Assembly: GCA_025267735.1 (NCBI GenBank)
Contig: CM046297.1
Location: 25,322,011-25,386,010 of the forward strand
Direction: 5' to 3'
Source of the DNA: Mactra quadrangularis
Taxonomy: Eukaryota > Mollusca > Bivalvia > Venerida > Mactridae
Length of the DNA: 64,000 nucleotides
Shown here: positions 35,668 to 49,412 of the stretch, one piece after another
Numbering within the stretch: position 1 is the first letter of the stretch
Layout of the letters: each line of letters starts with the position of its first letter
The notes under the pieces: generated by a model
Database searches by the model: none
Seen by the model: only the letters and a program-made list of their open reading frames with translations
Told to the model about the DNA's origin: nothing
Made by a program: the position numbers and the translations under genes

Positions 35668-38600
35668 CAGTGGCGTAGCAAGGTCTTTTTGATGTGTACG
35701 CAAAATCCTAGGGGTCAAGGGCATGGCCCGCCCCGAATTTGTTTTTCTGTAGATCATTTCAGGAGCATTTTTGGCAACTATTCAAAATGGGTCTGTATAA
35801 TTCAATCTGGACACAAATATAGGAAGACAACATTCATACAAATTATCATTCAATTTTAACCAGCGTTTAAAGAATTATATAGACTGGATTCAAAGACAAA
35901 CATCGAATTTTAAAACCGTAAATTCAACTCCCAAAAGGCATCGCAAGTCCCATTGAAATATAACTTGACATAAGGTTAGTAAAATAACGATCAAGCAGTT
36001 TTGTTTTACACACCCCTACCCCCCCTCAGGCGAAAGATTTTATTACATTTTTGGCGTTTGTATTTTTACAATTTTCTGGACCAGTGTGTACGCAGCTGCG
36101 TACTCTGCGTACTGGTAGCTACGCGCCTGATGGCTATTGATGATGAAATTTATGCTGGAAAACACTCAATATTATAATATTTTACGTCCTCTAACGTCAT
36201 GACGTCAAAAAACGTCACAGTTGCATATGACGTAATAACGTAACGTATACAACGTCAGAATCACTATAACGACATATAAAGCGCACAAAGCAGCATCATA
36301 TAAGAGATACAGATTTATATTACAAGAAGAAATAATGAGAGACATGACAAAATTGACTGGAAATGTTTGTGAAGAGTTAGCAAGGAATAGGTAAGTGTTT
36401 ATTTAAAATTAAATTTCGTCAAACGTTGAGCTTTAAATACAGAATGTTACTTATTATAAGCATTTCGTCTGTTTATTGCAACCTTCCTCTAAGTCAGATC
36501 TTCAAAAGATTTCCTGAGGTCTATGAAATATTTTCAATTCTATTATATTTCGATACAGAAAATGGTAATGAAATAATGTCTATTTTTTAATTTAAAAAAC
36601 GACGCTACAGGTTGTTATTGTTTTAAATAATTTTTAAAGCGAAATTAAAATGAACATAAAAATAACGACAAGCTCAGTGTAGGTTAGCATATATGTTTTA
36701 ATTTTTAGCACTTTTGTCCCAATTAGATATATATAAATTTATTTGATTTCAGTGATCAAAGTGTCAAGAGTGTCACCATAACAACTGAAATAAAATGGAA
36801 ACCAAACAAGTACATAGTGTTTAATGATAATGAAAGTTCTAAATCTAGTTTTTCTTCGAGACAAACCATCACTGGTGAGTTTATTTATACTAATTTATTT
36901 CGCTAGACTGTGAAGCAAGTTCATACAACTTATATTAAAACATACAACATGTTTATAGCAAACAGAATGAAATTTACAAACACATATAGTGAACATGGCA
37001 TTATCATAAACAGACATACGAAAAAAAAAAAGAAATTTAAATGAATCCCATGGTGATCACCCGCATATATTATATATATAACCCATAGTAAAAACATGTA
37101 ATTATGATAAAATAAAATGAAGAAACACGCCCTTCATACAAGTATAGGGCTAAATATTTTGTTTGTATTGTATAAAGATATTATATTCAGCCTAGTCTGG
37201 TAAGAAATGTAACATTTACATGGTCAATTTAAATCTGAAGGCACACCTTTGCAGGATCTGTACTAAACATTTTCACCAAATCAAAAATGCTTAGTCCGAT
37301 CTAAAAAGGAAAAATCGTGTACATAATATTATGCATAATATAATGGAAAAGATATCGAACGTTTGGAAGGGTTGATTAGTCTTGGTTATAGACAAGGTCC
37401 AGGAAACCTAGGTAAGGTGAGCTTGCCTCAGTAAAATGACAATAATGTTTGTCGACACGGCGTTAAACCCACTGGCACCAGAGTCCTCGCACTCGTTAAA
37501 TACGCACACATATAATAATAAGTACACATTAACATAGATCCCATGCTACTCAAAAATGACTTACAGTCAAGAAATACACTAATGGACAGGTACATTTTCC
37601 CAATTCTAGGGGGGGGGGGGGGGTCCGGACCCCCCTGACCCCCTTTGGATCCGCCTTTGTGGACCCTACGTTTTAAGCAACTCTTGTAAAAATTGGACTG
37701 ATATGAAAATCACTAATTTGAGAATGGTGATTTTATTATCAGTAAATATAATTTGTATTATAATTGTTATTTTAAGAAGGGTTTTACTAACAATTAAATC
37801 TCCGTTTTGCCATTATATGCTCATTTTCGCCTAAAAGTCTCCATTTCGTATCTTATCCATGCCAGTTTTAAATGACGTAAATAGGCACATGGATTTCGTG
37901 CATAATTACTTGTGTAATCCGTGTGGTTCAGACGACCAAAATATTTAGAATTTACTTTTTAGAGAGCAACTTCTATGAAATAGGATAACTTGAAAGTTAA
38001 AGGTGCAATGATGAAGGATAAAATTCTAGAATTTATTCAATGTCGATTCTGGGTATTACGAAGTGTTTGGATATTTCAGGTAAGAGGTTTAATTAACAAT
38101 TGAGAGCCGTCAATGGACAGCGCGCTCTACTATTAGGAGTGGTCTTGTAAACGGAATCAATTATGAAATTCAATTGAGATGAGAAAAATTTAACAAGAAA
38201 ACTTTCATTGATTGCAGCTTTTTTATTTTTTGCAGATCTTCTTACTAAAACATTTTCAATATAAAAGGCTCACAATTTAAAATAGTAAAAATTCAAGCTA
38301 GAGTGATGCAACTTTAAAATTGACTTCCGATGGTAATACCGTAGTCATGTGTGAATATTCAAATCAATCCCTTCAGTAGTTGCCAAGATAAAATGTTGCA
38401 TTAGAACTTAACTTAGAATTTTTGTTTGTATGTAAGGGCCATAATTTAGTATAAATTATTGTTAGTTTTATGAATTATAGTATTTAATATCTAATGGTAA
38501 ATTTTATCCTACATGATAGAAGTTTCAAATGAAACCCTTTAGAAGTTGCAATGATAAAATGTTGCGCAATAAATCTTAATCAAGAAACAGTACTCAATTA

Positions 38601-40252
38601 TTGTGATTGTTTCAAGAAAAAATCAATGTGTGTACAATAGCATCATTGTTATTAGTATACACTGCTCATGTAGACCCAAAAGGTATTAGTTATCCAAAGT
38701 AATTGGTTATTTAGATTTTTATACATAAAAATCAATATAAGGTTTCTCTTTTGCAAGAGCCATTTTGACAAAAAAATGACATAAAAACAAAACATTAATA
38801 AAAAGGTCTTACAACACAGAAAATTAAGTTTAATAGTAAAAAACACAGATGTACAAAAAAATATTTGAGCTCTGTGTCGAAAAATTCCAAGTACGAGAAA
38901 TGATACGTAGCAAAAATACCGACGCACATAGAATTCAACAGAAACTAATTTACGAAAGTTTTTAGGTCGAAGAGTCCAGGGGGCGAAAACAAAAATAGTT
39001 CCGTTTTAAAAAGTACCGAAATGCGTGGCTTTTATCATCGATTTATTCATTCGAACGCTCTTGGTTTTATCAAAACGAACTTTTTTGCCGGCGATATTGT
39101 CCGAACTTTTCGATTGAGCTTAAAAAACCTATACCATACCCCAGAAAAATGTTTCGTCCCTCATTTCGTAACTCAATTCCTGTTATAGGCCCTACCGGCA
39201 TGTATATGTACGTATCTCGGAACTGTGTTTGTTTTACTTGTGTGAATTTCTATATTTGTTTGAGGCGAAAGTTTATTACTGCACTTTAATAGTTGCACAA
39301 GCATTTAATTGTGTCCGTACTTCACATTACTTTATTGATTGATTTAAAATATGTTTAACTGTTTCACTACTACTGCATTTCATGCTATTCTATATTGCGT
39401 ATGGGATAAAATATTGCACATTGAACCGCATATTACATACATTAGATTTACTGTATATAAAGTTGTATATTGAATATAAAATTGTAAATTGTATAAAAAT
39501 GTATAGATCTATATGTATAAATAAAACAATAATGTATATATAGTTAATTATTGTTATAATTTTTTATGTTATTGTATTTTTACCACTTTTTTATTTGGTT
39601 TACATTCACAAAGGTATAATTTCTATAATCTAAAGTATGTGCTTTGTAGTTGGTTAACAGCTAAATCCAGATATTTAGCCTTTCCAGGACAGTGACTAAG
39701 TTGACTGACAGCCGTTATATGACATATACAATGTGTTGCTATGACGGTAAACCCAACAAAACAAAAATAAAATAAGCATCATTAAATATAAGTATATAAT
39801 ATACAGTCACATATAAGTAATTCGTTTTCTCCAGACTAGTTATTTTGGTGATTTATAAGCAAGGAAAATATATAAGGGAGACAATGTCAAATTAAATACG
39901 TTTGAAACTGAACTGAATTTATTTGACTCTCTCGTCTACAAATACATGTTGTACTCGTAACATGTTAATTAGCGATATTTTTCATTGGTTAAACTGTTAC
40001 ATAGACACAGAGTCATACAAAAGCCAAGTAATCACTTCTTTTGGTATAACATTTTATGTGTTCCGTCGTTCTCATATACCACGACACTTTTTTCATTAAC
40101 ACGACCATCAGAACTGCTTAGTAAATTGTATGACAAATTAAGCAATAGGAACAATCTTAAAGATCGCCGAGGTTGTTCCGAATGCAAAATTAGACACAAT
40201 AAATAATTCACCTCATTATTAAATTATTTTTTAATTTAAAATTGGTCATGGC
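35668..40252 (+). repeat. Array unit 7
   Basis: 4585 bp. Seven C; has AAGTACCG, unlike both neighbours; CTAAAAAGG as in unit 4. G tract 15, the longest. Confidence 0.97.
36335..40206 (+). CDS. Predicted small spliced gene, array copy 7
   Basis: Exons 36335-36390, 36753-36874, 40112-40206 (alternative proximal last exon 37255-37304). Coding exons match copy 1. Its large intron carries the longest G tract of the array (15 G). Confidence 0.4.
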
Positions 40253-43200
40253 CAGTGGCGTAGCAAGGTCTTTTTGATGTGTACGCAAAATCCTAGGGGT
40301 CAAGGGCATGGCCCGCCCCGAATTTGTTTTTCTGTAGATCATTTCAGGAGCATTTTTGGCAAATATTCAAAATGGGTCTGTATAATTCAATCTGGACACA
40401 AATATAGGAAGACAACATTCATACAAATTATCATTCAATTTTAACCAGCGTTTAAAGAATTATATAGACTGGATTCAAAGACAAACATCGAATTTTAAAA
40501 CCGTAAATTCAACTCCCAAAAGGCATCGCAAGTCCCATTGAAATATAACTTGACATAAGGTTAGTAAAATAACGATCAAGCAGTTTTGTTTTACACACCC
40601 CTACCCCCCCTCAGGCGAAAGATTTTATTACATTTTTGGCGTTTGTATTTTTACAATTTTCTGGACCAGTGTGTACGCAGCTGCGTACTCTGCGTACTGG
40701 TAGCTACGCGCCTGATGGCTATTGATGATGAAATTTATGCTGGAAAACACTCAATATTATAATATTTTACGTCCTCTAACGTCATGACGTCAAAAAACGT
40801 CACAGTTGCATATGACGTAATAACGTAACGTATACAACGTCAGAATCACTATAACGACATATAAAGCGCACAAAGCAGCATCATATAAGAGATACAGATT
40901 TATATTACAAGAAGAAATAATGAGAGACATGACAAAATTGACTGGAAATGTTTGTGAAGAGTTAGCAAGGAATAGGTAAGTGTTTATTTAAAATTAAATT
41001 TCGTCAAACGTTGAGCTTTAAATACAGAATGTTACTTATTATAAGCATTTCGTCTGTTTATTGCAACCTTCCTCTAAGTCAGATCTTCAAAAGATTTCCT
41101 GAGGTCTATGAAATATTTTCAATTCTATTATATTTCGATACAGAAAATGGTAATGAAATAATGTCTATTTTTTAATTTAAAAAACGACGCTACAGGTTGT
41201 TATTGTTTTAAATAATTTTTAAAGCGAAATTAAAATGAACATAAAAATAACGACAAGCTCAGTGTAGGTTAGCATATATGTTTTAATTTTTAGCACTTTT
41301 GTCCCAATTAGATATATATAAATTTATTTGATTTCAGTGATCAAAGTGTCAAGAGTGTCACCATAACAACTGAAATAAAATGGAAACCAAACAAGTACAT
41401 AGTGTTTAATGATAATGAAAGTTCTAAATCTAGTTTTTCTTCGAGACAAACCATCACTGGTGAGTTTATTTATACTAATTTATTTCGCTAGACTGTGAAG
41501 CAAGTTCATACAACTTATATTAAAACATACAACATGTTTATAGCAAACAGAATGAAATTTACAAACACATATAGTGAACATGGCATTATCATAAACAGAC
41601 ATACGAAAAAAAAAAGAAATTTAAATGAATCCCATGGTGATCACCCGCATATATTATATATATAACCCATAGTAAAAACATGTAATTATGATAAAATAAA
41701 ATGAAGAAACACGCCCTTCATACAAGTATAGGGCTAAATATTTTGTTTGTATTGTATAAAGATATTATATTCAGCCTAGTCTGGTAAGAAATGTAACATT
41801 TACATGGTCAATTTAAATCTGAAGGCACACCTTTGCAGGATCTGTACTAAACATTTTCACCAAATCAAAAATGCTTAGTCCGATCTAAAAAAGGAAAAAT
41901 CGTGTACATAATATTATGCATAATATAATGGAAAAGATATCGAACGTTTGGAAGGGTTGATTAGTCTTGGTTATAGACAAGGTCCAGGAAACCTAGGTAA
42001 GGTGAGCTTGCCTCAGTAAAATGACAATAATGTTTGTCGACACGGCGTTAAACCCACTGGCACCAGAGTCCTCGCACTCGTTAAATACGCACACATATAA
42101 TAATAAGTACACATTAACATAGATCCCATGCTACTCAAAAATGACTTACAGTCAAGAAATACACTAATGGACAGGTACATTTTCCCAATTCTAGGGGGGG
42201 GGGGGTCCGGACCCCCCTGACCCCCTTTGGATCCGCCTTTGTGGACCCTACGTTTTAAGCAACTCTTGTAAAAATTGGACTGATATGAAAATCACTAATT
42301 TGAGAATGGTGATTTTATTATCAGTAAATATAATTTGTATTATAATTGTTATTTTAAGAAGGGTTTTACTAACAATTAAATCTCCGTTTTGCCATTATAT
42401 GCTCATTTTCGCCTAAAAGTCTCCATTTCGTATCTTATCCATGCCAGTTTTAAATGACGTAAATAGGCACATGGATTTCGTGCATAATTACTTGTGTAAT
42501 CCGTGTGGTTCAGACGACCAAAATATTTAGAATTTACTTTTTAGAGAGCAACTTCTATGAAATAGGATAACTTGAAAGTTAAAGGTGCAATGATGAAGGA
42601 TAAAATTCTAGAATTTATTCAATGTCGATTCTGGGTATTACGAAGTGTTTGGATATTTCAGGTAAGAGGTTTAATTAACAATTGAGAGCCGTCAATGGAC
42701 AGCGCGCTCTACTATTAGGAGTGGTCTTGTAAACGGAATCAATTATGAAATTCAATTGAGATGAGAAAAATTTAACAAGAAAACTTTCATTGATTGCAGC
42801 TTTTTTATTTTTTGCAGATCTTCTTACTAAAACATTTTCAATATAAAAGGCTCACAATTTAAAATAGTAAAAATTCAAGCTAGAGTGATGCAACTTTAAA
42901 ATTGACTTCCGATGGTAATACCGTAGTCATGTGTGAATATTCAAATCAATCCCTTCAGTAGTTGCCAAGATAAAATGTTGCATTAGAACTTAACTTAGAA
43001 TTTTTGTTTGTATGTAAGGGCCATAATTTAGTATAAATTATTGTTAGTTTTATGAATTATAGTATTTAATATCTAATGGTAAATTTTATCCTACATGATA
43101 GAAGTTTCAAATGAAACCCTTTAGAAGTTGCAATGATAAAATGTTGCGCAATAAATCTTAATCAAGAAACAGTACTCAATTATTGTGATTGTTTCAAGAA

Positions 43201-44834
43201 AAAATCAATGTGTGTACAATAGCATCATTGTTATTAGTATACACTGCTCATGTAGACCCAAAAGGTATTAGTTATCCAAAGTAATTGGTTATTTAGATTT
43301 TTATACATAAAAATCAATATAAGGTTTCTCTTTTGCAAGAGCCATTTTGACAAAAAAATGACATAAAAACAAAACATTAATAAAAAGGTCTTACAACACA
43401 GAAAATTAAGTTTAATAGTAAAAAACACAGATGTACAAAAAAATATTTGAGCTCTGTGTCGAAAAATTCCAAGTACGAGAAATGATACGTAGCAAAAATA
43501 CCGACGCACATAGAATTCAACAGAAACTAATTTACGAAAGTTTTTAGGTCGAAGAGTCCAGGGGGCGAAAACAAAAATAGTTCCGTTTTAAAAAGTACTG
43601 AAATGCGTGGCTTTTATCATCGATTTATTCATTCGAACGCTCTTGGTTTTATCAAAACGAACTTTTTTGCCGGCGATATTGTCCGAACTTTTCGATTGAG
43701 CTTAAAAAACCTATACCATACCCCAGAAAAATGTTTCGTCCCTCATTTCGTAACTCAATTCCTGTTATAGGCCCTACCGGCATGTATATGTACGTATCTC
43801 GGAACTGTGTTTGTTTTACTTGTGTGAATTTCTATATTTGTTTGAGGCGAAAGTTTATTACTGCACTTTAATAGTTGCACAAGCATTTAATTGTGTCCGT
43901 ACTTCACATTACTTTATTGATTGATTTAAAATATGTTTAACTGTTTCACTACTACTGCATTTCATGCTATTCTATATTGCGTATGGGATAAAATATTGCA
44001 CATTGAACCGCATATTACATACATTAGATTTACTGTATATAAAGTTGTATATTGAATATAAAATTGTAAATTGTATAAAAATGTATAGATCTATATGTAT
44101 AAATAAAACAATAATGTATATATAGTTAATTATTGTTATAATTTTTTATGTTATTGTATTTTTACCACTTTTTTATTTGGTTTACATTCACAAAGGTATA
44201 ATTTCTATAATCTAAAGTATGTGCTTTGTAGTTGGTTAACAGCTAAATCCAGATATTTAGCCTTTCCAGGACAGTGACTAAGTTGACTGACAGCCGTTAT
44301 ATGACATATACAATGTGTTGCTATGACGGTAAACCCAACAAAACAAAAATAAAATAAGCATCATTAAATATAAGTATATAATATACAGTCACATATAAGT
44401 AATTCGTTTTCTCCAGACTAGTTATTTTGGTGATTTATAAGCAAGGAAAATATATAAGGGAGACAATGTCAAATTAAATACGTTTGAAACTGAACTGAAT
44501 TTATTTGACTCTCTCGTCTACAAATACATGTTGTACTCGTAACATGTTAATTAGCGATATTTTTCATTGGTTAAACTGTTACATAGACACAGAGTCATAC
44601 AAAAGCCAAGTAATCACTTCTTTTGGTATAACATTTTATGTGTTCCGTCGTTCTCATATACCACGACACTTTTTTCATTAACACGACCATCAGAACTGCT
44701 TAGTAAATTGTATGACAAATTAAGCAATAGGAACAATCTTAAAGATCGCCGAGGTTGTTCCGAATGCAAAATTAGACACAATAAATAATTCACCTCATTA
44801 TTAAATTATTTTTTAATTTAAAATTGGTCATGGC
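40253..44834 (+). repeat. Array unit 8
   Basis: 4582 bp. Seven C, AAGTACTG. Private AAATATTC in R. G tract 12. Confidence 0.97.
40920..44788 (+). CDS. Predicted small spliced gene, array copy 8
   Basis: Exons 40920-40975, 41338-41459, 44694-44788 (alternative proximal last exon 41839-41888). Coding exons match copy 1; the upstream R copy has a private AAATATTC variant. Confidence 0.4.
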
Positions 44835-47800
44835 CAGTGGCGTAGCAAGGTCTTTTTGATGTGTACGCAAAATCCTAGGGGTCAAGGGCATGGCCCGCCC
44901 CGAATTTGTTTTTCTGTAGATCATTTCAGGAGCATTTTTGGCAACTATTCAAAATGGGTCTGTATAATTCAATCTGGACACAAATATAGGAAGACAACAT
45001 TCATACAAATTATCATTCAATTTTAACCAGCGTTTAAAGAATTATATAGACTGGATTCAAAGACAAACATCGAATTTTAAAACCGTAAATTCAACTCCCA
45101 AAAGGCATCGCAAGTCCCATTGAAATATAACTTGACATAAGGTTAGTAAAATAACGATCAAGCAGTTTTGTTTTACACACCCCTACCCCCCCTCAGGCGA
45201 AAGATTTTATTACATTTTTGGCGTTTGTATTTTTACAATTTTCTGGACCAGTGTGTACGCAGCTGCGTACTCTGCGTACTGGTAGCTACGCGCCTGATGG
45301 CTATTGATGATGAAATTTATGCTGGAAAACACTCAATATTATAATATTTTACGTCCTCTAACGTCATGACGTCAAAAAACGTCACAGTTGCATATGACGT
45401 AATAACGTAACGTATACAACGTCAGAATCACTATAACGACATATAAAGCGCACAAAGCAGCATCATATAAGAGATACAGATTTATATTACAAGAAGAAAT
45501 AATGAGAGACATGACAAAATTGACTGGAAATGTTTGTGAAGAGTTAGCAAGGAATAGGTAAGTGTTTATTTAAAATTAAATTTCGTCAAACGTTGAGCTT
45601 TAAATACAGAATGTTACTTATTATAAGCATTTCGTCTGTTTATTGCAACCTTCCTCTAAGTCAGATCTTCAAAAGATTTCCTGAGGTCTATGAAATATTT
45701 TCAATTCTATTATATTTCGATACAGAAAATGGTAATGAAATAATGTCTATTTTTTAATTTAAAAAACGACGCTACAGGTTGTTATTGTTTTAAATAATTT
45801 TTAAAGCGAAATTAAAATGAACATAAAAATAACGACAAGCTCAGTGTAGGTTAGCATATATGTTTTAATTTTTAGCACTTTTGTCCCAATTAGATATATA
45901 TAAATTTATTTGATTTCAGTGATCAAAGTGTCAAGAGTGTCACCATAACAACTGAAATAAAATGGAAACCAAACAAGTACATAGTGTTTAATGATAATGA
46001 AAGTTCTAAATCTAGTTTTTCTTCGAGACAAACCATCACTGGTGAGTTTATTTATACTAATTTATTTCGCTAGACTGTGAAGCAAGTTCATACAACTTAT
46101 ATTAAAACATACAACATGTTTATAGCAAACAGAATGAAATTTACAAACACATATAGTGAACATGGCATTATCATAAACAGACATACGAAAAAAAAGAAAT
46201 TTAAATGAATCCCATGGTGATCACCCGCATATATTATATATATAACCCATAGTAAAAACATGTAATTATGATAAAATAAAATGAAGAAACACGCCCTTCA
46301 TACAAGTATAGGGCTAAATATTTTGTTTGTATTGTATAAAGATATTATATTCAGCCTAGTCTGGTAAGAAATGTAACATTTACATGGTCAATTTAAATCT
46401 GAAGGCACACCTTTGCAGGATCTGTACTAAACATTTTCACCAAATCAAAAATGCTTAGTCCGATCTAAAAAAGGAAAAATCGTGTACATAATATTATGCA
46501 TAATATAATGGAAAAGATATCGAACGTTTGGAAGGGTTGATTAGTCTTGGTTATAGACAAGGTCCAGGAAACCTAGGTAAGGTGAGCTTGCCTCAGTAAA
46601 ATGACATAAATGTTTGTCGACACGGCGTTAAACCCACTGGCACCAGAGTCCTCGCACTCGTTAAATACGCACACATATAATAATAAGTACACATTAACAT
46701 AGATCCCATGCTACTCAAAAATGACTTACAGTCAAGAAATACACTAATGGACAGGTACATTTTCCCAATTCTAGGGGGGGGGGTCCGGATCCCCCTGACC
46801 CCCTTTGGATCCGCCTTTGTGGACCCTACGTTTTAAGCAACTCTTGTAAAAATTGGACTGATATGAAAATCACTAATTTGAGAATGGTGATTTTATTATC
46901 AGTAAATATAATTTGTATTATAATTGTTATTTTAAGAAGGGTTTTACTAACAATTAAATCTCCGTTTTGCCATTATATGCTCATTTTCGCCTAAAAGTCT
47001 CCATTTCGTATCTTATCCATGCCAGTTTTAAATGACGTAAATAGGCACATGGATTTCGTGCATAATTACTTGTGTAATCCGTGTGGTTCAGACGACCACA
47101 ATATTTAGAATTTACTTTTTAGAGAGCAACTTCTATGAAATAGGATAACTTGAAAGTTAAAGGTGCAATGATGAAGGATAAAATTCTAGAATTTATTCAA
47201 TGTCGATTCTGGGTATTACGAAGTGTTTGGATATTTCAGGTAAGAGGTTTAATTAACAATTGAGAGCCGTCAATGGACAGCGCGCTCTACTATTAGGAGT
47301 GGTCTTGTAAACGGAATCAATTATGAAATTCAATTGAGATGAGAAAAATTTAACAAGAAAACTTTCATTGATTGCAGCTTTTTTATTTTTTGCAGATCTT
47401 CTTACTAAAACATTTTCAATATAAAAGGCTCACAATTTAAAATAGTAAAAATTCAAGCTAGAGTGATGCAACTTTAAAATTGACTTCCGATGGTAATACC
47501 GTAGTCATGTGTGAATATTCAAATCAATCCCTTCAGTAGTTGCCAAGATAAAATGTTGCATTAGAACTTAACTTAGAATTTTTGTTTGTATGTAAGGGCC
47601 ATAATTTAGTATAAATTATTGTTAGTTTTATGAATTATAGTATTTAATATCTAATGGTAAATTTTATCCTACATGATAGAAGTTTCAAATGAAACCCTTT
47701 AGAAGTTGCAATGATAAAATGTTGCGCAATAAATCTTAATCAAGAAACAGTACTCAATTATTGTGATTGTTTCAAGAAAAAATCAATGTGTGTACAATAG

Positions 47801-49412
47801 CATCATTGTTATTAGTATACACTGCTCATGTAGACCCAAAAGGTATTAGTTATCCAAAGTAATTGGTTATTTAGATTTTTATACATAAAAATCAATATAA
47901 GGTTTCTCTTTTGCAAGAGCCATTTTGACAAAAAAATGACATAAAAACAAAACATTAATAAAAAGGTCTTACAACACAGAAAATTAAGTTTAATAGTAAA
48001 AAACACAGATGTACAAAAAAATATTTGAGCTCTGTGTCGAAAAATTCCAAGTACGAGAAATGATACGTAGCAAAAATACCGACGCACATAGAATTCAACA
48101 GAAACTAATTTACGAAAGTTTTTAGGTCGAAGAGTCCAGGGGGCGAAAACAAAAATAGTTCCGTTTTAAAAAGTACCGAAATGCGTGGCTTTTATCATCG
48201 ATTTATTCATTCGAACGCTCTTGGTTTTATCAAAACGAACTTTTTTGCCGGCGATATTGTCCGAACTTTTCGATTGAGCTTAAAAAACCTATACCATACC
48301 CCAGAAAAATGTTTCGTCCCTCATTTCGTAACTCAATTCCTGTTATAGGCCCTACCGGCATGTATATGTACGTATCTCGGAACTGTGTTTGTTTTACTTG
48401 TGTGAATTTCTATATTTGTTTGAGGCGAAAGTTTATTACTGCACTTTAATAGTTGCACAAGCATTTAATTGTGTCCGTACTTCACATTACTTTATTGATT
48501 GATTTAAAATATGTTTAACTGTTTCACTACTACTGCATTTCATGCTATTCTATATTGCGTATGGGATACAATATTGCACATTGAACCGCATATTACATAC
48601 ATTAGATTTACTGTATATAAAGTTGTATATTGAATATAAAATTGTAAATTGTATAAAAATGTATAGATCTATATGTATAAATAAAACAATAATGTATATA
48701 TAGTTAATTATTGTTATAATTTTTTATGTTATTGTATTTTTACCACTTTTTTATTTGGTTTACATTCACAAAGGTATAATTTCTATAATCTAAAGTATGT
48801 GCTTTGTAGTTGGTTAACAGCTAAATCCAGATATTTAGCCTTTCCAGGACAGTGACTAAGTTGACTGACAGCCGTTATATGACATATACAATGTGTTGCT
48901 ATGACGGTAAACCCAACAAAACAAAAATAAAATAAGCATCATTAAATATAAGTATATAATATACAGTCACATATAAGTAATTCGTTTTCTCCAGACTAGT
49001 TATTTTGGTGATTTATAAGCAAGGAAAATATATAAGGGAGACAATGTCAAATTAAATACGTTTGAAACTGAACTGAATTTATTTGACTCTCTCGTCTACA
49101 AATACATGTTGTACTCGTAACATGTTAATTAGCGATATTTTTCATTGGTTAAACTGTTACATAGACACAGAGTCATACAAAAGCCAAGTAATCACTTCTT
49201 TTGGTATAACATTTTATGTGTTCCGTCGTTCTCATATACCACGACACTTTTTTCATTAACACGACCATCAGAACTGCTTAGTAAATTGTATGACAAATTA
49301 AGCAATAGGAACAATCTTAAAGATCGCCGAGGTTGTTCCGAATGCAAAATTAGACACAATAAATAATTCACCTCATTATTAAATTATTTTTTAATTTAAA
49401 ATTGGTCATGGC
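44835..49412 (+). repeat. Array unit 9
   Basis: 4578 bp. Last unit with seven C. Private GACATAAATG, GGATCCCCC, ACCACAAT, GGGATACAAT; shortest A run near 46190. G tract 10. Confidence 0.97.
45502..49366 (+). CDS. Predicted small spliced gene, array copy 9
   Basis: Exons 45502-45557, 45920-46041, 49272-49366 (alternative proximal last exon 46419-46468). Coding exons match copy 1, although the large intron has several private changes (GACATAAATG, GGATCCCCC, ACCACAAT, GGGATACAAT). Confidence 0.4.
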